From assembly GCA_002236755.2 (NCBI GenBank), contig NBZP02000048.1, forward strand, positions 1,674,001 to 1,738,000: 64,000 nucleotides of DNA. Direction: 5' to 3'. This DNA is from Dothistroma septosporum (lineage: Eukaryota > Ascomycota > Dothideomycetes > Mycosphaerellales > Mycosphaerellaceae). The translations under genes were made by a program, and so were the position numbers. The notes under the pieces were generated by a model. It was not told the DNA's origin and did not search any database. It was given only the letters and a program-made list of their open reading frames with translations. Below are positions 21,460-29,919 of the stretch, piece after piece (within the stretch, counting starts at the first letter, position 1; each line of letters opens with the position of its first letter).

Positions 21460-22605
21460 CTATGCGCCCACAGCCTGCAGACTCTTCACAGTATCCGTAA
21501 TGCTCCTTCCGAAGCTAGTCCACTCCGGCTTCAAGATGTCGTTGACTCGCGACGTGTCGATCTTGTAAATACCACCCTCTGGGAAGCCGCCATCCTTTGT
21601 GTCCTCCGATGGCACATCCTTGAAGTCGAAGTTCTTCTTGATGACGCCAGCGATCTTACCGTTCGTGAAGTATCCCGACGTGACGAAGAATCGCTTGTTG
21701 GCAGCCTCTGCCTTCTCTGCGCCCAGAACGTGGCAGAGGGCCAGATCACGAACATCGACCCAGATGAAGGTGCCCGTGTTTGGAATCTCGTCCTTCCACT
21801 TGCCTAGCATGCAGTCGCGGGTGCGCTGGTTAGAAGTGTTGAGAGCATCGAGGGAGTTGAGGTAGTTGACGATAGGGCCGAGTACAAGAGGTGGGCACAT
21901 CGCGGCGAGAGTGAAGTTTGGCTTCTCCTTCTCTACGAAATCCCATGCTGCCTTCTCGGCAAAAGTCTTCGAGGCGCGGTAGCCATTAGCTGGGTTCTCA
22001 ATGGCCTCCTCTTGCGTCACAGGGTTCCAGTCAGCTTCGGAGTATGTGTGCTCTGGCCATGGGCCTTGTTTCGGGTTGGTGATGGAGGCGAAAGAAGAGG
22101 TGATGACCACGCGCTTGACGGACGGTGCGGCCTTCTTGATGCTCTTCAAAATGCCTGTAGTGCCGATGACGGCTGGGTCGAGAAGTTCCTTCTGAACGTC
22201 TGTGACGTTGAAGTGGAAGGGCGAGGCAGTGTGGATGACAGCTTCGAATGGTGGGTCAGAAACAACGGCCTTGTCGAAAGCACCCTCTTGCGCAACATCT
22301 TCGACCAATGCAAAGTCAAGCTTGTCTTTGCCATACTTTGGGTGGTTGTCCTTGATCTTATTTGCCTTCTCTTGGGACCGAACGGTTGTCACGACCGAGT
22401 GGCCATGATCGAGAAGGATATCGAGGATATGGGCGGCGATGAAGCCAGATCCGCCTGTCAGTAGGACTCGCATATCGTATGGTCTTGTGGTGTGAAAGTG
22501 CTTTTGTTGGAGTAGTGAAGTGTTGATTGCTGTGCGGGAAAGAGCTGTGGGGGAAAGGTGGTGTTTTGTGGTGTGGGAAAGCGGTCTTAGGAGATAGCGA
22601 AGCAT
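21460..22605 (-). CDS. Gre2-type NADPH-dependent aldehyde/ketone reductase (extended SDR)
   Basis: One exon, 381 residues. An extended short-chain dehydrogenase of the Gre2 (NADPH-dependent methylglyoxal reductase)/dihydroflavonol reductase-like family. The Rossmann motif GGSGFIAAHIL is near 51, the Arg in TVRSQEKA favours NADP(H), and the catalytic YRASK is near 207 with Ser/Thr upstream in VVITSSFASI. Typical Gre2 proteins begin at MRVLLTGGSG, here Met45; the extra 44 residues are Ser/Thr/His/Arg/Leu-rich without acidic residues and resemble a mitochondrial presequence. Two products from alternative ATGs (22605 and 22473) are possible. Likely reduces methylglyoxal or related carbonyls. Divergent from the membrane-protein gene. 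Confidence 0.9.
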   Translation of the reverse strand: MLRYLLRPLSHTTKHHLSPTALSRTAINTSLLQQKHFHTTRPYDMRVLLTGGSGFIAAHILDILLDHGHSVVTTVRSQEKANKIKDNHPKYGKDKLDFALVEDVAQEGAFDKAVVSDPPFEAVIHTASPFHFNVTDVQKELLDPAVIGTTGILKSIKKAAPSVKRVVITSSFASITNPKQGPWPEHTYSEADWNPVTQEEAIENPANGYRASKTFAEKAAWDFVEKEKPNFTLAAMCPPLVLGPIVNYLNSLDALNTSNQRTRDCMLGKWKDEIPNTGTFIWVDVRDLALCHVLGAEKAEAANKRFFVTSGYFTNGKIAGVIKKNFDFKDVPSEDTKDGGFPEGGIYKIDTSRVNDILKPEWTSFGRSITDTVKSLQAVGA

Positions 22606-23085
22606 TCTATTGTGTAATGCTTGGTGTTGCGCTCAACCTACCCTTCTATGCAAAGCGCTGGATGCTATCTCAAATGCGTGATGTCATGGCGATTGACTTT
22701 GTGCCACTTTGGCGAGGTCGGCACAGGGAGGAGCTGAGGACGCCATTGGAGGCGGAGAGATTCTGTAAAACCATGTCACATGTACAACTGGCAGTCGTCA
22801 CCGAGCAGGCCGTACGTCGGTGACGGCGAAGCGTATTGTCTGTAAGTGTCGTTGTTAGGAGGAGTTAAGGGTCTCCATGTCAGAAAGGCGCCGAGCTGGC
22901 ACCATGGCACATGATGGCGTGTTCCCATGCTCGAGCTCTTACCGGACCCTGAATCGCGGTGTCTGCAGGCAACATTGACCAAGTCGCATACAGCGATGCA
23001 ACGATAGTGTGAACATCGCAAGTCGCAAACACTACCGCAGCACACAGGTACTTCCGGAGCAACCTAATCGACCTCAAACATTATC
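22606..23085. other. Divergent promoter region
   Basis: 480 bp between the reductase gene (minus) and the Tic20/UPF0132-like gene (plus). No open frame of note; holds both promoters. Confidence 0.45.
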
Positions 23086-23739
23086 ATGGCCATGAACTTC
23101 GCCCCCTACCAATCCTCACCTCCCGAATCGGAACGCGCCAAAAGTCCACCACCCGCCCGATCACCTACCGCATCGCCCAAACCCCAGCACTCCCGTCAGA
23201 ATAGCCGCAACATCGCCTCAATAGCAGACCGCGAAGATCCATGGGCCGCAGCTCGGAATCAACGCCTGCCCAACCCCTCAGCATACGAAGACCTCGACGA
23301 TGAAGGACCGCAGCCCTACAACACGCGCTACAACGACTATATCGGCTCGTCGGCCCTCGAAGGCGGTGGCGCGACAACATCAAACTACCGCGAGGGAATC
23401 AGTGTGTTCGAAACGAGCCTGGGCCTGCCGTTGAACATCGAAGCGGCGCTGGCATATATCGTTCTGCCGCCGGCTGGGGGAGTGGTGCTGTTATTGTTTG
23501 AGCATAAGAGTGATTATGTGCGCTTCCATGCCTGGCAGAGCGCGCTGCTGTTTAGTGGCATGTTCTTGGTGCACGTCATCTTTAGTTGGACGAAGGTGAT
23601 CAGTTGGATTTTGTTCGTGGGAGATTTGGCGTTGATTGCCTGGTTGGCATATGGGGCTTTCGTGAATGCTGAGACGCTGGATCGGGTTGAGGTGCCGATA
23701 TTGGGGAAGTTGGCGAGTAGTTTTGTGGATGATGAGTGA
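23086..23739 (+). CDS. Tic20/UPF0132-like small integral membrane protein
   Basis: One exon, 217 residues. Residues 1-105 are a disordered Ser/Pro/Arg-rich cytosolic region (SPPPARSPTASPKPQHSRQNSRN), a likely phosphorylation target. The conserved domain starts at about 108 (ETSLGLPLNIEAALAYIVLPPAGGVVLLLFEHKSDYVRFHAWQS) and contains three to four hydrophobic helices (about 119-137, 147-170, 175-195). The arrangement 'AYI-PP-G-LLEHKSDYVRFHAWQSALLF' is that of the UPF0132/DUF4870, Tic20-like membrane family found across fungi. Its molecular role in fungi is unknown to me. ATG context is good; a second in-frame ATG follows two codons later. Confidence 0.85.
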   Translation: MAMNFAPYQSSPPESERAKSPPPARSPTASPKPQHSRQNSRNIASIADREDPWAAARNQRLPNPSAYEDLDDEGPQPYNTRYNDYIGSSALEGGGATTSNYREGISVFETSLGLPLNIEAALAYIVLPPAGGVVLLLFEHKSDYVRFHAWQSALLFSGMFLVHVIFSWTKVISWILFVGDLALIAWLAYGAFVNAETLDRVEVPILGKLASSFVDDE

Positions 23740-25420
23740 AAAGCTACAAGTAATGCTACGAGGTGGAGATGTAGGAGGAGTCGAGACCGATGCTTGGGAG
23801 CGTCGCATACAGGGAAAGGCGCATGACAACTTGAGCGCTCGCCATGTGATTCCTTTGCTGGCGTATGGGAAAATGGCGCAGGACCGCACTGGCTCCTGGT
23901 CTTGCGTTCAGCAGACGCTCGCCAAGGGCAGAGACCGGGATGTTCCGAGCCTACGCTACGGGACACACCTTCTCAGCTCGGGCAAAGCTTGTGCTGCGAC
24001 GACTGAGTATCTTGGATGTCCTTCACTATATGGCCTGGAGCATTGGATGGTCAAAGCGATTCAACCAAGGCACATCGACGTTGGCCTGTGCTGGATATCG
24101 AGCCTCGACTCAAGTTTGAGCCAGATTGAGCGAGTTTTGTTAGGGGTTAGCGAGGCGATCTGGAGTTATATGGACGTCAAAGATCGCTGCAGAAGATGCC
24201 ACTGCAGCTGTCTTCCTCCATTGTATACTATAATGACACCTGAAACTGGTTAGAGAAGTACCCGGCACAGACGCTATCGAATTCGAATCTGAAGGCAGTC
24301 AGCTCACCCCCTTGCCCGCCATTCATCCTCTGTCCGTATGACCACGCCTTCCAAGTGCACAAGAGTCCTAGTCTGGTCTATTACCGCCTTGGGCGTCAGT
24401 CAATTCTGACGATTGAACCAATTCTCTCCTGCCTTAGATTGAGCTGCCAAGTCAACAGGCTCTTCCTTGGCCCTTGGGAGGACCTTCGACACTTTGTGTT
24501 TCTTCGTCCTTGTTGGGACCATGATGAATGTCTGAAGATATCGTTTCTGATCGGACAGATGTCATGGAGGATGACTGACATATTCGAATGAGAGTGCATG
24601 GTCCGTGCGCTGCTGCTGACCAGAATAATAAGGCAGTCAACGAAAGTGACTTTCTCTCCGAACAATTCCTGCTTGAGGCAACAACGAGGAAAGATAGCAT
24701 CGATACGAGACAGCATTGCTTTTATGCATCATCAGCACCATGACTAATCAATGCTTCGGCCGCTGCTTTCATGGTCTTGAGTCTGAACAACCGCAAGACG
24801 ACGGTAGAGGCAAACGACCTCGTATCAATCAACCTGTATAACGTGCATCAAGTCACAACCTTCGTCGGCCAACGCACAGACGGTCTAACCACCGCCAATG
24901 AGGCCCCAATCGCCTACTGGCTCCGCGTCCGGCAGCCGATGTTCTGCGCTTTCTCGACCCAGCCATTTGCCCTAGCAGCAGTCCACTACGACGGAGTCAA
25001 TACCCGTTAAGGAGGCTGTCTGTCTCACTCGACCCTCTTACGAGATTACGACTTGTCTCTCATGCAGACCGAACTTTGCGCTATCCGGAGCGGGCAGAAA
25101 GAGCATAGGGCGTACTCTTAGGATATTAGTTGAAGACTATCGGGCAGGTAAATTCCGCGGAACGGCGTCGCTTGTCGTGCCATAGACCACCGTCGTTGTT
25201 CTCGACTCGCGACTCGAGAAACGGTTCGGATCGGAAATATCCATATTGTCCCCAGAATTGGGTATTGCGTGATAATTTGAAGTCGTAATTTGAGGGCTCC
25301 AGTCTGCGTGCTTCAGGCACTATACCGATTCTCGCATGATCTGGTCGGCAGAATTCACTGTACCCCAGGAAGGGACGAGCGGAGTACCTCCTCGACATGT
25401 GTGACCTCTACACCGCGAGA
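23740..25420. other. Gene-poor stretch with one small coding-like ORF
   Basis: No recognised gene. The best open frame is plus 24771-25010 (79 residues from an ATG: MVLSLNNRKTTVEANDLVSINLYNVHQVTTFVGQ...), whose codons mostly end in C or G like local genes; no domain and no visible partner exon. The 195-codon frame at 23666-24253 overlaps the end of the preceding gene and looks like noise. A minus frame at 25398-25126 from an ATG may belong to the HET remnant just upstream of it. Confidence 0.3.
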
Positions 25421-26220
25421 TCATAAGGAGTCACCATGAAACGAGACCTGCGCTGAAGTACGACCTGCAGCGAAGAAGGCCATCGTGAGGCAAGCAGATT
25501 GGTTGACCAGCTCACTGCAGTCCGGTACCCAACTTGGCCAGTCAATCTGGATATCACCTGACATTGAATGTTCGTGATCTGTTCTACTGGCAGCAAGGAT
25601 GGTCACATTCTCTCTTCTTTCAATGGCAGGTTTGGTGGCCGCCATGAACGTGTTCGATCTGGCCGCGTCGTAAGTGGGCGTTCAGGGCAGCGACGCCAAT
25701 CCCAAAAGTCCAAACACGCTGTCCCTTTCATCGCTGGTAATTCTCCCACGGCACATATCTGCCACGTGCATGAAGTCTGCGGCAGCACACTTTTGCTTCT
25801 TGAGAGGATATACTAGATGTTTCACTCTCCGAGACGAGGCGTACCATGTTCGATCGAAAAGAGAGGCATCGACAACGATAACAGTGCTGATTTTCGCTCA
25901 TGTCGTGGCAGCGTGCAGATATTGACAAATAAGTGTGGTATTGATGTTTGAGGAAGTAATGAAGTTGTGGAAGAAGCGGCGGTCCAATGCACATGCTTTA
26001 GTATTGGCCAGGATAGAGTTGCGCTAGTTGATGTCAAGCTGACCTCCACCCTTCTAAGCGGAGATGTCTGCGGTGACGAGCTCGCCTATCAATCATCACA
26101 GCAACGTCAAAACACCATGAATCACCACAGTATTTGCACAAAGCCTGGAGCATGCATGTCGATAGTGGGGGTTCCCACATGGCGGTAGGAGAAGAGAAGT
26201 ATGGTGAGTAAGACAATATG
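25421..26220 (-). pseudogene. HET-domain (heterokaryon incompatibility-type) gene remnant
   Basis: Reading the minus strand, several hallmarks of the HET domain appear in order. Around 26190-26060: a degraded N-terminal part with LQAL...YC and CFDVAVMID, comparable to the usual AL-x-LR...WIDAICID. Around 25890-25860: SLFDRTWYASSRRVKH, compared with the family's RPWF-RRVW. Around 25750-25690: TSDERDSVFGLLGLASLP, the family's PRDK-FGLLGLA. Around 25520: DWPSWVPDC, the family's LPSWVPDWS, then FFAAGRTSAQVSF. A TGA at 25682-25684 breaks the frame just after GLLGLASLP, and another stop lies at about 25900; further upstream the frame shifts. No intact start or full domain remains. HET proteins trigger fusion incompatibility in filamentous ascomycetes. 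Confidence 0.6.
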
Positions 26221-26249
26221 AAGTGCCTTTCAAGCCGCTTATCTCAGAG

Positions 26250-27118
26250 CGCAGGCCAGTGATCACAGCCTTACCCGGCAAAACTTAGGATCACCTGGTC
26301 TGAACTGGAAGCTGCACAACTTCATTTGTAGTGGACTTTCACTTCCTTGACATCAACATCGATCTGAAGAATCATCACAGTGCTGTCAAGCACCGTCTGG
26401 CATCAAAACCGCAACGCTAACTCTCAGACGGCACAGGAACCAATATCGCACACCGAAAAAACCAAATGTTTAGATAGCACTGCTGCTGCGAAAGCATGGA
26501 CTTTGGAGCAATATGCCAGCCAGTACGAGTACACTCGACGGACAGATATTGAGGCGGGAGCCTGGAGACGCTTGTTCCGAGCCTTCCCCTCTGGCCAAGC
26601 AAAACCTCTTGACTCGGAGCTACGCCATGGTCGGCGCGACGCGATAGTACTTCGGAAGCATCATTCGTGTCTATGGTATCTATACACCATTAGTGTAGGC
26701 TCGGGTCAGGCTCGTCTCGCAAAAAGCAGGAACGCGCTATGCTATCAGAGGGAAGCATTGCGCGGCGCAGTCGCCGCTGCAGGGAATCGTAAGTCAAACC
26801 AGAACGCCTTCGCTAGCGTGAGGAAGCGGCAAACGTTTATCACATCTGTTATCACATGTCAGAGAGCCGCCCCGGGCATAACATATTACACTCACTTAGC
26901 GCAAAAGAAGCGCAAGTCACATCACGCGCTGCCAATACTCGAGTATGCCTCTTCGAGTCGCGCCTCTCGAGAGCAAGATTCATCTGCGCCGCTCAGTGAC
27001 TGCTCTCAAACGCGCTTAACAGGACGCCCTCAAGTGTCCCGCGCAGCAATCTAAGCATACGAAGTACCCTCAGGTCCTCCGTTATTCTCACGCGGCTTGC
27101 AATGCTTCCTACTGTCAC
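26250..27118. other. Unassigned region with a long Met-less ORF
   Basis: A plus-strand frame is open for 224 codons (26380-27054) but begins at GTG and contains no ATG near its start; its composition (Ser, Arg, Ala, Gln) suggests nothing known. No RNA or repeat signal seen. Confidence 0.25.
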
Positions 27119-27355
27119 TTAAGAACGCTTATTGGCCTTGTTCTCCGGATCGCGCTCCTTGCTACGGTCACGGCGGACTTCCTTGATGTTGCGCTCTTCG
27201 GCCCCGTGACAAAGCAGGCAGGAGAGGTCCTTGCGATAGTACCAATGGGTGTGGATGCGGCAAATTTAATCGTGCTTCTTGCAGTACCCCTTCTTGGAGG
27301 TGGTGTTGCTGCCGCACTTGGAGCAGTGTTGCTCGTCGTTGCCGACGACGGGCAT
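27119..27355 (-). pseudogene. Small Cys/His zinc-binding protein broken by an in-frame TAA
   Basis: From an ATG at 27355 the minus strand reads MPVVGNDEQHCSKCGSNTTS then KKGYCKKHD, and meets TAA at 27268-27266. The same frame continues for another 48 codons (ICRIHTHWYYRKDLSCLLCHGAEER..., then Lys/Arg/Glu-rich) to a final TAA at 27119. The halves together would give a 78-residue protein with C-x2-C, C-x3-H, C-x2-H and C-x2-C-H patterns, strongly suggesting a zinc-binding module split by a point mutation. An upstream intron-like segment in the leader (GTACGC...CCCTAG, about 27416-27370) suggests it was once a spliced gene. Alternatives: stop-codon readthrough, or a sequencing error. Confidence 0.5.
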
Positions 27356-27800
27356 TGCGGATCAAGTCTAGGGATTTTGTGAAGGCGCCGCTAGTAGCGC
27401 AGAGGTTCTCGCGTACCTTTACGCTTAGTTTGATATTGGTAGAGCTTTGATGTGATGTTCGTTGCTGATTGCGGTAGTGTCGGTGCTGGTTGCGGTGGTT
27501 CTTGTTGTTGATGCCGAGTCCTTTGGCCAATCAGCAAGACATGCTTAAAACGTGGCCTCGACGTTGGTGAATGTCAGTTATGTCCCACGTGCAATTTTCT
27601 GGCCTTCATGGCTGCGAGTCTAGCTTCTGGCTTCTGCATCGAGCTCGATTCACTTGCATGTGAGTGCGTCTGTCACTCGGCAAGACAATGATCACTATTG
27701 ATTGTACTCGTGGGGAGAGGACTAGCTTCAGGAGCAAGTGTACAATACTAAAATCATTCAGCTACTCCAACGAGTATCGTACAGAACATGTCATTTTGCT
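27356..27800. other. Intergenic
   Basis: Leader-like sequence of the small zinc-binding ORF (CA/AAC-rich on the minus strand around 27430-27530) and 3' flank of the APH-like gene. Nothing else supported. Confidence 0.3.
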
Positions 27801-28910
27801 TTAGTACTCGTCTTCATCCGAGTCATACTCGTCCTCACTGTTATCACTCTCAGTATCTGCCTCTTGCTCCGAGTCTGGTTTCCGATCATGCCTTTCCCCG
27901 TATGCCTTGAACTCACGACGAGTCTCCCGGTCCGACGTAATGCCCGCCAAGAACCGGCTCACAACCTGATGCTCAAATTATACACGCCACAGTGCTCCAG
28001 TAAAGCTCGTCGTGAACTGATTGAGCACTTAACTTTTCTGCCGGAAGCACTCTTGCACGTCTCTCCGCTCTTGTGAACTGTTCGCAAAGCATTTTGCCGA
28101 GCACCATACAAACACCTTTCTCAGCACCCGATTATCCTGATACTTTTCCCGCTCGTTGCCGTTGTCGAGGATGAAGCACGGATAGTCGTCGTAAAGGTAG
28201 TAGAGAGGACCTGTCCAGCTGTAGTCCCAGTCGATGACGCCTGAGATTTTGGGAGGCTCGTCGCGGACTTCCCAAGTGAAGAGCATATTTTGGGCGTCAA
28301 AATCTCCGTGCATTAGTCGAAAGGGTGCTCGAAACAGGGAATTGCTGCATTGATTATGGGCGATCTTGTTCATGTGCCCCTCGATCTCTCCCAGTGTCTC
28401 TATAGTCGCATTTGAGCGTCTTTCCGGAGGGTGGAGGAAACTCGAGAAGTACTCGTGGATCTCCCTGAACGGACCACGACCTTGCTCTGCCTGTGGATAC
28501 GCCAAATTCTGTAGCGCCGCAACCTTGCCAGTCGAATCAAGCGGCCCAATCTCATCGAAGCGAAGCTGCGACAGTTGAACAAGCAGTCCCGTAATCTGCT
28601 TCAGCACTTCGAACTTATGCCGGAGGGACAACGAGTCCCAGATCTGAGAGAGATGTTGCCCAGGCAGCTTCTCCATGAGCGTGAACGCACTTCCGACGAC
28701 GTGGTTCGGATTGAGGTTGGTGAAGTACACTTCTGATACCGGGATCGTGGTATGGGTCCGGAGATATTGCGTAGTGGCAGACTCGCTCTCAAGCACGCCA
28801 ACAAGCTCCCGCAGGTCTCGCGTGAAACGGCCAGTGCAGCTGCACCCGTCCTCGAGGATCAGCTCGCGAATCTCATGGTACGCACCCTGTGACAGCACAC
28901 GAGCATCCAT
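27801..28910 (-). CDS. Aminoglycoside phosphotransferase (APH)-family kinase-like protein, ends unresolved
   Basis: The main open frame (28910-28029 from an ATG, 293 residues) has the APH/choline-kinase-like core: MEKLPGQHLSQIWDSLS (hinge), the catalytic loop LMHGDFDAQNMLF near 199, and metal-binding VIDWDYSWTGPLYYLYDDYPCF near 224. The same frame extends upstream of this ATG (FELNPEALRHITTYFLPGGHGAC) to about 29085, so the true start is probably in a 5' exon. A candidate is MSSLQKGEE at about 29103, joined with a weak GTCGGA donor. Downstream, after ECFRQKS and a stop, an acidic tail (TSDRETRREFKAYGERHD...EDEYDSDEDEY) reads in the minus strand at about 27978-27801, probably the last exon, but the phases do not match cleanly. 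It could be a gene with unusual introns or one beginning to decay. Substrate unknown. Confidence 0.65.
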
Positions 28911-29084
28911 GCAAGCGCCATGTCCGCCGGGCAGGAAGTAAGTCGTGATGTGCCTAAGCGCCTCGGGGTTGAGTTCGAATGGCGGGAACTCGTCGTTGCT
29001 GCAAGATGTCGACGGTGGCTGCTTTGCAACTCCTCCAGAGACTGATTGTATGGCGGCCGACTGCGCCCTCCGACTCTTCTCCCT

Positions 29085-29919
29085 TCTGCAGCGAGCTCAT
29101 TCTCCGCGATCCGAGACCCGGCGCGACCTGTCCGCGGGCGGCGATAGTTGAGCTTCCAGCCATGTTTTTCTAGCGCTTTCAGAGTCGACCGACGGCATGT
29201 TCTTGGCTCCGACAGATCGCCGTCGTGTCAGCGCGGTGAATTCAGGATTTTTAGAATGGAGCCGCACGCGCGAACTGAAATAGCGAGCAAATGTGATCTG
29301 CACGTGTTGTGTTTGTCAGTAAAGGAAGGGACTGGTAGACCATTTGCCCCATCCGCGACACATGACTCACTCCAAGCCGCTCACTCGCTCACCATTTCGC
29401 CTTCAAGACCATAAGAAATATTCACTCACACGCATCAACACTGTCATGCACATTGACAATCTAAGCGCTAATGCTACCCTATACACATACGCGCAAAGCG
29501 ATAGCCGCGACCCCATGCCAAGGACCCTACCATACCAGCCTTTGATACCTGAAGTATCAACATAGGTCTCCTCCCAAAGCCCATCCGCACCCCGCTCGTG
29601 CGTGGCATTCATCTCGAAAAGCCCAAACCACCCTCAAAACGCCCTGGTCATGCATGGAAAGAGTCAAGAAGCAGTATTCCCACGCGTGTACGCTGTGCAA
29701 TTCTGTTCCCGCCATTAGAGTGATCGTGAAAGTAGTAGCTCTGCCTTGGTATCGCTGCGTTCGTGCTGATGATGTGATGTCTGCTCAGTCTGTACAGATT
29801 TACAATTGCTGATGTCGGATATTGAAGCGCTGCAGCGCAGTAGAGGCTCCTCATCGTCCGGTGCGCTAAGCTAGCGCTGTGCGGCATACCTCTTGGTGTT
29901 GAGTGAACTTCATCCTGGC
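29085..29919. other. Intergenic
   Basis: 5' flank of the APH-like gene and 3' flank of SCH9, both on minus. Only short overlapping frames; no feature supported. Confidence 0.35.

Noticed and set aside
26380..27054. 224-codon plus-strand ORF
   Set aside because: Starts at GTG, has no ATG near the start, no domain, and no codon bias like neighbouring genes.
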